In this document: positions 7,248-12,721 of the stretch, one piece after another
How the letters are laid out: the number at the start of each line of letters is the position of its first letter
Numbering within the stretch: the stretch's first letter is position 1
Assembly: GCA_027004335.1 (NCBI GenBank)
Contig: JALTID010000068.1
Span: forward strand, 1 to 12,721
Source of the DNA: a bacterium
Lineage (GTDB): Bacteria > JALSQH01
Reading direction: 5' to 3'
DNA length: 12,721 nt
Made by a program: the position numbers and the translations under genes
Notes under the pieces: generated by a model
The model's database searches: none
The model's input: only the letters and a program-made list of their open reading frames with translations
Told to the model about the DNA's origin: nothing

Positions 7248-7748
7248 ATGAACTACGGATCAAATAAGTTTAAAAGAAGCACGGTAAAGTTTGTTATGGG
7301 GCTTCTTGGGAAGGCCCTTGAAAAAGTTTCAACGGTTGATGAGGAGGTAAGGAATGAGGCTGGAGCCCTTCCAGATGGGTTTATAGCAGTTATGACAATT
7401 CTTCCCAATGGACCTTCCATGAGAGCGAAGAAGGAAGGTGATCATTTCAAATATCTTGGGACCTCAAATCTTAGGGAAGATGGGGATCTGGTTGTTATGT
7501 TTAAGAATCTTGAATCAGCTTTTATGATTCTCACAGGACAGTTAAGTACTCACCGAGCTTATGCTCAACACAGGGTCAGTGTAAAAGGGGATATTGTAAA
7601 AGCAATGATATTTACCAGATGTCTTAATGTAGTTCAGGCATATCTTTTCCCTGGTCCCCTTGCGAATCTTGTTTTAAAAAGGAAACTACCTATGCCTCTT
7701 AACAGACAGTTGAAGAGACTTCAGGTTTTTCTTACACTCCCTTTTTAA
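7248..7748 (+). CDS. SCP2 sterol-binding-like lipid-carrier protein
   Basis: A 166-residue soluble protein without signal peptide or membrane helix. Its layout resembles the SCP2 sterol-carrier fold. A strand-rich part contains FIAVMTILPNGPSM (about 45-58). DLVVMFKNLESAFMILTGQLS (about 80-100) recalls the family's Dl.i.f.d...f..l.tG stretch. AYAQHRVSVKGDI (104-116) corresponds to the A...G.lkv.Gd core. A hydrophobic segment QAYLFPGPLANLVL follows near 130-143. SCP2-like domains bind lipids or fatty acyl compounds in a hydrophobic tunnel; the ligand here is unknown. It leads the operon with its own promoter, and the dehydrogenase starts 19 bases downstream, so a link to a lipid-derived alcohol or aldehyde can be imagined but is not shown. 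Similarity is by pattern only; the fold needs a profile search. Confidence 0.6.
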   Translation: MNYGSNKFKRSTVKFVMGLLGKALEKVSTVDEEVRNEAGALPDGFIAVMTILPNGPSMRAKKEGDHFKYLGTSNLREDGDLVVMFKNLESAFMILTGQLSTHRAYAQHRVSVKGDIVKAMIFTRCLNVVQAYLFPGPLANLVLKRKLPMPLNRQLKRLQVFLTLPF

Positions 7749-7767
7749 AAATGATAAGGAGGTAAAA

Positions 7768-8958
7768 ATGTTACCAGAATATTTTGAGTTTTTTGCACCT
7801 GTAAAAATTGTTTCAGGTAAAAAAGCTGTTGAGAATCTTCCATATGAGCTTGACCAGTTACAGGCAAAGAGGCCCTTTATTGTGACTGATAAAGGAATAG
7901 AACAGGCTGGTTTGATTGATATTATTAGAAAGGCCATGGATGCGGGGGAGATGGAGATAGGAGCTGTTTTTGATGGAACTCCACCCGATTCCTCCATCGC
8001 GGTGGTAAATGAGGCAGCTAAGATTTACAAAGATAATAATTGTGATTCCATAGTAGCGGTTGGTGGTGGTTCTGTTATTGATACTGCAAAAGGGATTAAC
8101 ATTGTTATAACTGAAGGTGTAGATGATATTTCAAAATTGATGGGTGCAGAAGTTCTGAAAAAACCTATGAAACCCTTTATTGTGATTCCCACAACCGCAG
8201 GTACAGGTTCTGAGGTAACTCTTGTTGCTATGATAAGTAATCCCGAGGAAGATGTTAAGATGCCTTTTACTTCCTATAGACTTTTTCCCAATGCTGCAAT
8301 AATTGATCCAAGAATGACTATGACCATGCCACCCAAAATAACCGCTGCTACAGGAATGGATGCTCTAACTCATGCTATTGAAGCTTATTATTGTAACCAG
8401 AAAAATCCTTTCAGTGACGCCTATGCTATAACTGCGATTAAAATGATCTCACAGTATCTTGCGAGGGCGGTAAAGAATGGCAAAGATGAAGAGGCGAGAT
8501 ATGTGATGGCGAATGCAGCAACTATCGCTGGAATTGCCTTTTCTAATTCTATGGTAGGGGCTATTCATAGTTTAGGTCACGCAACAGGGGGTGTAGCTCA
8601 TGTTCCACATGGCGTTGCAATGTCAATTTTTCTTCCTGTTGGACTTGAATATAATATTCCCAAGTCAGGGAAGTATATTGGTGAGTTGCTTCTCTACTTT
8701 GCGGGACCTGAGGAATATGCTAAAACCCGGGAGGATCAGAGACCGTATAGATTGATAGAGCTCATAAATAAGCTCAGGGAAGAGCTACATGAACTTTCTG
8801 GATTACCTCTTACCCTGAAGGAGGCCGGTGTCAAAGAGGATCAATTTGAGGAGATAGCAGAACATACTCTTAATGATGGAGCATTGATGTTTAATCCCAG
8901 AGACTTAAACAAAGAAGAGGCACTGGAGCTTGTTAAGAAGGCCTACTACGGTAAATGA
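7768..8958 (+). CDS. iron-containing (group III) alcohol dehydrogenase
   Basis: A cytoplasmic NAD(P)-dependent dehydrogenase that interconverts alcohols and aldehydes or ketones, of the Fe-ADH family (FucO, YqhD, 1,3-propanediol dehydrogenase relatives). Its 396 residues fit the family. The N-terminal nucleotide-binding half carries VGGGSVIDTAK (98-108) and PTTAGTGSEVT (141-151). The helical C-terminal half supplies the metal ligands Asp198, His202, His267 and His281, inside MDALTHAIEAY and HSLGHATGGVAHVPHG, with the same 4- and 14-residue spacings as FucO. The substrate cannot be set from sequence. A segment at about 310-345 is more charged than in FucO. The ribosome site AAGGAGG (7756-7762), 5 bases from the ATG, is the best in the window, suggesting high expression. 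Its stop overlaps the tatD start as ATGA. Confidence 0.95.
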   Translation: MLPEYFEFFAPVKIVSGKKAVENLPYELDQLQAKRPFIVTDKGIEQAGLIDIIRKAMDAGEMEIGAVFDGTPPDSSIAVVNEAAKIYKDNNCDSIVAVGGGSVIDTAKGINIVITEGVDDISKLMGAEVLKKPMKPFIVIPTTAGTGSEVTLVAMISNPEEDVKMPFTSYRLFPNAAIIDPRMTMTMPPKITAATGMDALTHAIEAYYCNQKNPFSDAYAITAIKMISQYLARAVKNGKDEEARYVMANAATIAGIAFSNSMVGAIHSLGHATGGVAHVPHGVAMSIFLPVGLEYNIPKSGKYIGELLLYFAGPEEYAKTREDQRPYRLIELINKLREELHELSGLPLTLKEAGVKEDQFEEIAEHTLNDGALMFNPRDLNKEEALELVKKAYYGK

Positions 8959-9752
8959 TTGATTCTCATTGCCATCTGAATGATGAGAGGTTTGATCCTG
9001 ACAGGGATGAGGTAATAAACAGGGCGAAAGAAACAGGTCTTATTTATCTTGTGAATATCGGAAGTGGATATGGGGTTGAGGGGAATTATAAATCTCTTGA
9101 AATTGCAAGGGGAGAATCAGGTTATATATTTGTAACCACTGGCATCCATCCCCATAATACGAAATTATGGAGTAAAAAACTTGATGCTGAACTAAGAAAA
9201 TTTATTGAAGAAAATAGAGACATCATAGTAGCTATAGGGGAGGTTGGTCTTGATTACCATTACAATTTCAGTTCCCCTGAGGTTCAAAAGCATGTATTTA
9301 AAAAAATGATAGCTCTTGCCAGAGAGTATGAACTTCCCCTTGTAATTCATTCCCGTGAAGCTGAGCTGGATACTTTTAATATTTTAAAAGAAGAAGGAGC
9401 CAAGGAAGTCGGGGGGGTAATGCACTGCTTCTCAGGAGATTACAATCTTGCAATGAAGTATATAGAGGAACTTGGTTTTTTTATTTCAATCTCTGGAGTT
9501 GTAACTTTTAAAAAAGCAGCAAAAACCATGGAAGTTGCAGAGAAGGTACCACTAAAATGGTTATTTGCTGAGACTGATTCCCCCTATCTCGCGCCGGTTC
9601 CTTACCGTGGCAGGAGAAATGAACCTTCCTATGTAAGATTCGTTTACGAAAAAATAGCTTCTCTTAGAGAAATACCTCTGGAGGAGGTAGAAAGGGAAGT
9701 AGACCGGAATGTGATTAACTTTTTTTCTCTTCCCCCACACAATTCTTTATAA
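8955..9752 (+). CDS. TatD-family metal-dependent hydrolase (deoxyribonuclease)
   Basis: A 265-residue cytoplasmic TIM-barrel hydrolase of the TatD family, whose characterised members are metal-dependent 3'-5' DNases/RNases. The predicted metal ligands are all present: His5 and His7 in MIDSHCHL, Glu96 in IGEVGLDYH, His132 in VIHSR, His157 in MHCFSG, and Asp208 in ETDSPYL. GIHPH (63-67) and the C-terminal RNEPSYV (221-227) are also typical. The start overlaps the dehydrogenase stop by ATGA. There is no spaced ribosome site of its own beyond the dehydrogenase end, so coupling is likely. The last 38 bases overlap the end of the convergent helical-repeat gene, and the final residues SLPPHNSL are encoded in that overlap. 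A run of seven G (9411-9417) falls in codons for VGGV. The physiological substrate is not deducible. Confidence 0.94.
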   Translation: MIDSHCHLNDERFDPDRDEVINRAKETGLIYLVNIGSGYGVEGNYKSLEIARGESGYIFVTTGIHPHNTKLWSKKLDAELRKFIEENRDIIVAIGEVGLDYHYNFSSPEVQKHVFKKMIALAREYELPLVIHSREAELDTFNILKEEGAKEVGGVMHCFSGDYNLAMKYIEELGFFISISGVVTFKKAAKTMEVAEKVPLKWLFAETDSPYLAPVPYRGRRNEPSYVRFVYEKIASLREIPLEEVEREVDRNVINFFSLPPHNSL

Positions 9753-11673
9753 TTTTAAGCAGGTCATTATCAATTTTCTCCTTTGTAAAATACCTGAGGA
9801 GGATTTTTTTATCTCCTGCGGGGAGATTACACATAGAAGTGAGTAGTAAAGAAAGTAGCTCCTTTCTATGCCTTCCTATGGGTCTTAGAGGGTTTTTCTT
9901 CTTCCCTTCATTGGCGATTATCCGGGTTACTCCTTTTAATATTTCAGCATCTATCCTTTTTTCCTTGATAGCTCCAGAGATATATTCTGTTTCAGCCTTT
10001 ATTTTTCTTTCTTCTACATCAAAATTTTTCCATCGTTTTTCATAAACTGGTAGTATTTTTTTAAGGAGCCACTTACTGTAGTTTCTTGTGAGAATTAGTT
10101 TTTTAAAGAGCAACTCTATATTTTCTGGAATATTGCTTTCCCAGAATCTCAGGAGTGTGGGAAGTGCTCCGGAATAATTGGAGTAAAGTAAGGCATTTAA
10201 AGCTTCCTTTTTTGTATTAATATCCGAATGGTATAAATGCCTCTCTATCTCTTTTCCCATTTCAGAGGATGAGACATTGGTTGCGAGTTTCAGAAGATAG
10301 AAAGTATATTCAGGAGATTGTGGGTGGTTATTAATTTCTTTTAACAAAATCTGAGGATCTTCCTTTATTATTCTGGAGAGGGGATTAAGAATATTAATTT
10401 TAAGTTTCTGACTGAAATTTTCTTTTAGAATCCATAGGGCAATTTCTACACATTTCTCCCCACATATCTCAATTATTTTGCAAAGATCAGAAATTCTTTC
10501 AGGTGGTAGATCTCTTACCGAAGTTAAAAATATTTTAAGAAGAGTTTCGATATCTAAGATTTCACCAAACCTTGAGATAAGCTTGTATAAGCTTTTAGTT
10601 TCGCCCCTTGTTGCAATCAGTTCCCCAACAGATTGAATTTCTTCTTTTGTAGAGGGCGCATTGATGTTTTTTAGCCAGATAGAGATGAGAGTCTCTGGTT
10701 CCGATAAAAATTTTACAGCTTTTTCCTCCATCCTTATTTTTCTCAGGATATCCGACGGAATTGTGTTCTCATTTAATAATCCACTCTTTAGTAATGAAGA
10801 AAATAATTTGATATTTTTCTCTTCGTTACCCTTTTCCACTATTCTTCGGAGGAAAATTGGCAGGAGCTCAATTATTACAGAATTGTTTTGCGATTCAGGA
10901 TTCTTGGTAAGTAGTGTGAAGAAAGAATAGATTATTTCAACTCTCACTGAGTCTATGGTGAAATTAAAGTATTCTTCTTTAGCCGAATAAATTTCCTTAA
11001 TAAGATCAAGGTTTACCAGAAATATATAAATCTCTTCTGCGGAAGAAAGGGCTTTGATATTTTCCCGGAAAATCAGAAGCTTTGCCTGCTTAAGTTTTTC
11101 TTTGTTATCGTGAAATATGGGCAGATGCTTCAGATCCTTGTTAAGTCTGGATATAATTACCTTTATCTTCCACGGCAGATTTCTTTCAACAGTGATGATA
11201 TCTTCATCAAAAAGGGTGGAAATGTGTTGAATCCTGTACTGAACAAAGAACTTTTGGACCTGGCGCGAAATAGATTCTTTTAATGAGATTTCCCCCCTGT
11301 AAAATTTGTTAAGTATCAGAAGCAATCCCTTTAATTCATCAGGTACAAGTTCAGGATCCAGATGAAGAGAGATCAATCTTGCTCTGGAGAAATAATCAAA
11401 GAGTTTTTGGCCATATATCTCCATTTCAACCTTGCTGAGAACCTTGGGAAGGGAGGAAAAATTTTCCCCAAAACCTATGAAAAATTCTTTACCATTAAAA
11501 GAAAAAATTACGGGAGTGTCAGGATTATTCTTCTTCCAACCTCTTAGTCTTATTACCAGAGTTTCATAACTTTCCTTACCCTTTGGATGATCTGGACCAT
11601 AAAATCTTGTGTTTAAGATAGCCTGTATTAATGCAAAAAGGACCTCTTTAAATTCTAAAAAAGTATCGCCCAT
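9715..11673 (-). CDS. HEAT/ARM-like helical-repeat protein, function unknown
   Basis: A 652-residue protein with no signal peptide or membrane helix, probably cytoplasmic. Residues about 5-125 form a distinct domain with an AL..AIL..RFYGPDHPKG helix (15-32), a strand pair around VIFSFNGKEFFIGF (55-68), and RARLISLHLDPELVPDELKGLLLIL (97-121). I recall this arrangement (Y..DHP, l.v.g..l..., r.i..l.f..g....EL..fl..l) in deltaproteobacterial HEAT-repeat and signalling proteins, but cannot verify it here. The rest is almost entirely amphipathic helices in about 35-45-residue units; the unit at about 474-513 (HSDINTKKEALNALL, ALPTLLRFW) is a good HEAT match. Such repeats form protein-binding scaffolds; no catalytic motif is seen. 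GAGAAG abuts the ATG and the predicted promoter puts the transcript start at or near it, so the message may be leaderless. It is transcribed alone. Confidence 0.8.
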   Translation of the reverse strand: MGDTFLEFKEVLFALIQAILNTRFYGPDHPKGKESYETLVIRLRGWKKNNPDTPVIFSFNGKEFFIGFGENFSSLPKVLSKVEMEIYGQKLFDYFSRARLISLHLDPELVPDELKGLLLILNKFYRGEISLKESISRQVQKFFVQYRIQHISTLFDEDIITVERNLPWKIKVIISRLNKDLKHLPIFHDNKEKLKQAKLLIFRENIKALSSAEEIYIFLVNLDLIKEIYSAKEEYFNFTIDSVRVEIIYSFFTLLTKNPESQNNSVIIELLPIFLRRIVEKGNEEKNIKLFSSLLKSGLLNENTIPSDILRKIRMEEKAVKFLSEPETLISIWLKNINAPSTKEEIQSVGELIATRGETKSLYKLISRFGEILDIETLLKIFLTSVRDLPPERISDLCKIIEICGEKCVEIALWILKENFSQKLKINILNPLSRIIKEDPQILLKEINNHPQSPEYTFYLLKLATNVSSSEMGKEIERHLYHSDINTKKEALNALLYSNYSGALPTLLRFWESNIPENIELLFKKLILTRNYSKWLLKKILPVYEKRWKNFDVEERKIKAETEYISGAIKEKRIDAEILKGVTRIIANEGKKKNPLRPIGRHRKELLSLLLTSMCNLPAGDKKILLRYFTKEKIDNDLLKIIKNCVGEEKKS

Positions 11674-11680
11674 CTTCTCA

Positions 11681-11709
11681 ATTTTATACTTACTTTTTTT
11701 TCAAGTCAA
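11681..11709 (-). promoter_or_regulatory. promoter for the helical-repeat gene, possibly leaderless
   Basis: Reading leftward, TTGACT (11709-11704), 17 bases and TAAAAT (11686-11681) make a sigma70-type promoter. The usual 6-8 bases to the transcript start would place it at 11673-11675, at the ATG itself. A shifted reading, TATAAA with 15-base spacing, gives much the same start. The -35 hexamer lies inside the inverted repeat at 11701-11716. Confidence 0.6.
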
Positions 11710-11716
11710 AACTTGA
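11701..11716. repeat. perfect inverted repeat between divergent -35 boxes (candidate operator)
   Basis: TCAAGT-CAAA-ACTTGA is a perfect 6-base inverted repeat with a 4-base centre. It covers the whole -35 hexamer of the leftward promoter (11704-11709) and the first bases of the rightward one (11713-11718). A terminator is unlikely, because the T-run flanks it on the 5' side in plus orientation and becomes an A-run in minus orientation. A dimeric regulator binding here would touch both promoters. Only one copy is seen, so this is inference from position. Confidence 0.45.
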
Positions 11717-11741
11717 TTGTTTTAATAAGTAAAAATATAAT
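11713..11741 (+). promoter_or_regulatory. promoter for the membrane protein/radical-SAM operon
   Basis: TTGATT (11713-11718), a 17-base spacer and a perfect TATAAT (11736-11741) read rightward, predicting a transcript start near 11748. That leaves a short leader containing AAGGGGGTG (11755-11763). The -35 overlaps the inverted repeat. Confidence 0.68.
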
Positions 11742-11754
11742 TAAAAAAAGTTGA

Positions 11755-11763
11755 AAGGGGGTG
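11755..11763 (+). promoter_or_regulatory. strong Shine-Dalgarno that conflicts with the apparent start
   Basis: AAGGGGGTG differs at one base from AAGGAGGTG, the ideal complement of the 16S tail. It overlaps the first in-frame GTG (11761), which is too close for normal initiation, and lies 30 bases before the first in-frame ATG (11794). Codons at the ideal distance are GAA, ACA, TTT, CTG (11776) and ATT (11779). The true start may be GTG with unusual spacing or a rare codon such as CTG or ATT. Confidence 0.5.
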
Positions 11764-12321
11764 GTTGAAACATTTCTGATTGATACCCCTGTTATGATAA
11801 CTTTTGGCTTGCTGTTTGCTCCATATGTGAAGGGGAGGGAGTGGGAAAAACCGTGCCTTTCCATGGCCTTTATCTTAGGTCTAATTTTTGCAACGGTATT
11901 TGTGATTTCTGTTATTATATCTTATAAAATTGCTCCTGACTGGATGTGGATGTATTTCCCGAATGATCCTTCAATATCCATTCTTGGTGGGATATTTATT
12001 CTTTCACTACTCTACTATTTTCCTTACATAGGTGGTTTTCTCTGGGGGATGTTTCTTTACGCCAATAGTATTCTGATGTACTGGCTGGTAATTATCTATT
12101 TTCTTGCCATGGAAGGTATTGTTATTGGACTCTTATTTAAGCGCTATTTTTTTGTTGGGACCAGAACTGATTTTTTAAGCGGAAAGGCTGTTCCTTTACC
12201 CAACAGTAGTGTTGCTCCTGTATTGAATTGGTTCAGTGTTGGTCTGCTGATTCTCTTTATAATCTTTTGGTGGATACTTAGGAAGTACAAGAGAAGTGAG
12301 ACTTCTGGAGCTGAAAGTTGA
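11761..12321 (+). CDS. five-helix membrane protein of unknown family
   Basis: Up to 186 residues, with hydrophobic helices at about 6-21, 33-55, 72-89, 96-127 (long, possibly two) and 154-174, and a basic cytoplasmic-like tail (RKYKRSE). I do not recognise the family. Distinctive parts are PDWMWMYFPNDP (59-70), aromatic and probably at a membrane surface, YYFPYIGGFLWG (85-96), and a polar loop KRYFFVGTRTDFLSGKAVPLP (127-147) between the last helices. No enzyme motif, cysteine pair or ATP site is seen. The start is uncertain: GTG at 11761 is the longest option, while ATG at 11794 would lose 11 residues. It opens a rightward operon with its own promoter. Its stop overlaps the TTG start of a radical-SAM gene by 4 bases, and GGAG (12307-12310) near its end serves that gene, so the two are probably made together. 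Confidence 0.72.
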   Translation: MVETFLIDTPVMITFGLLFAPYVKGREWEKPCLSMAFILGLIFATVFVISVIISYKIAPDWMWMYFPNDPSISILGGIFILSLLYYFPYIGGFLWGMFLYANSILMYWLVIIYFLAMEGIVIGLLFKRYFFVGTRTDFLSGKAVPLPNSSVAPVLNWFSVGLLILFIIFWWILRKYKRSETSGAES

Positions 12322-12721
12322 ATATTCCGGCCTTCATTCGGGGTAACGAAGAAGAAACTTTTGTTTATTTTGGAGAGTGTAATTTAAGATGTAGTGTCTG
12401 CCCATTCAAAGGGCATCTCGTAACCCAGAAAAAGCTTTATCAGCTTTTGTTGCCGCTGAAAAAAGTTACCTTTACAGGCGGTGAGCCTTTTATGTGGGAA
12501 GGTTTTCCTTTGTTTTTGCGAAAAATAAGAGATAAAGTGAATATTGTTTCTATTAAAACCAATGGTACCTATCCGGGGGAGCTGAGAAAAATTTTAAATG
12601 AATGGCTTGTAGATAGGGTTGAACTTAGATTGAATGGCCCAGTAACAAGATGCAGAGAATATTGTGGTATGGAAATTAATGCAGATTTTTTTATTGCCTC
12701 CCTAACCTCTCTTCAGAACCC
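12318..12721 (+). CDS. radical-SAM protein, NrdG2-like activase type, C-terminus cut by window edge
   Basis: A frame open from 12318 to the right edge encodes 134 residues of a radical-SAM enzyme. C21-x3-C25-x2-C28 (CNLRCSVC) binds the 4Fe-4S/SAM cluster. VTFTGGEP (50-57) is the SAM-amine motif. VSIKTNGTYPGELRKIL (77-93) followed by LVDRVELRLNGPV and REYCG closely follows the pattern of NrdG2-like anaerobic ribonucleotide reductase activating proteins (TIGR02495 type). There the corresponding parts read roughly K.DTNG..P..L..l and LVDY.AMDiK.P; the usual MDIK is ELRL here. The only workable start is TTG at 12318, because an in-frame TGA lies two codons upstream. GGAG is 7 bases before it, and the start overlaps the membrane-protein stop as TTGA. 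Class is sure. Function is open: it could activate a glycyl-radical enzyme or act on another partner, and no nrdD is visible. Confidence 0.88.
   Translation, partial: MNIPAFIRGNEEETFVYFGECNLRCSVCPFKGHLVTQKKLYQLLLPLKKVTFTGGEPFMWEGFPLFLRKIRDKVNIVSIKTNGTYPGELRKILNEWLVDRVELRLNGPVTRCREYCGMEINADFFIASLTSLQN

Noticed and set aside
7751-7765. Five-codon ATG...TAA mini-frame over the dehydrogenase ribosome site, as a possible leader peptide.
   Set aside because: Its own ATG has no ribosome site and the codons are simply the Shine-Dalgarno sequence; chance is the simpler reading.
7686-7997. Minus-strand 103-codon frame bridging two genes.
   Set aside because: It is antisense to the SCP2-like gene end and the dehydrogenase start and covers the dehydrogenase ribosome site; no family features.
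11692-11716. Inverted repeat next to a T-run, as a rho-independent terminator.
   Set aside because: The T-run precedes the stem on the plus strand and is an A-run after it on the minus strand, so neither direction gives stem followed by U-tract.

Overview
The window is a densely packed stretch of bacterial chromosome with very short intergenic gaps. It is AT-rich by eye, with AGA/AGG arginine and ATA isoleucine codons common. A class A penicillin-binding protein with a Gram-negative-type insert and an MlaE-family permease suggest a diderm envelope. Two radical-SAM enzymes and an iron-type alcohol dehydrogenase suggest an anaerobic or thermophilic lifestyle. The phylum cannot be named from the sequence; the N-terminal domain of the helical-repeat protein recalls proteins I associate with deltaproteobacteria-like lineages. 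I see no rRNA, tRNA, mobile element or CRISPR array, and no stretch over 300 bases lacks a gene.

Left block (1-5021, minus strand): a promoter of near-consensus form at 4994-5021 reads leftward into four overlapping genes. These are a class A PBP (peptidoglycan glycosyltransferase/transpeptidase), moaA (first step of molybdenum cofactor synthesis), a 56-residue membrane peptide, and a GT-C-type membrane glycosyltransferase that runs off the left edge. Every junction is a short overlap, so translational coupling is likely.

Middle-left block (5044-7169, plus strand): an MlaE-like lipid-transport permease, a YihY/BrkB membrane protein and plsY form a tight phospholipid/inner-membrane operon. 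The block has no MlaF ATPase or MlaD partner.

Middle block (7196-9752, plus strand): its own extended -10 promoter drives an SCP2-like lipid-binding protein, an iron-containing alcohol dehydrogenase and a TatD-family hydrolase. The last gene runs tail-to-tail into, and overlaps by 38 bases, a 652-residue helical-repeat protein on the minus strand.

Right block (9715-12721): the helical-repeat gene and an unknown five-helix membrane protein diverge from an 87-base control region. That region carries two well-formed sigma70-type promoters with a perfect inverted repeat (TCAAGT-CAAA-ACTTGA) across their -35 zones. The membrane protein overlaps a radical-SAM gene with a TTG start that continues past the right edge. 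This unknown membrane protein/radical-SAM pair, facing the helical-repeat protein across a shared palindrome, is the least explained part of the window.
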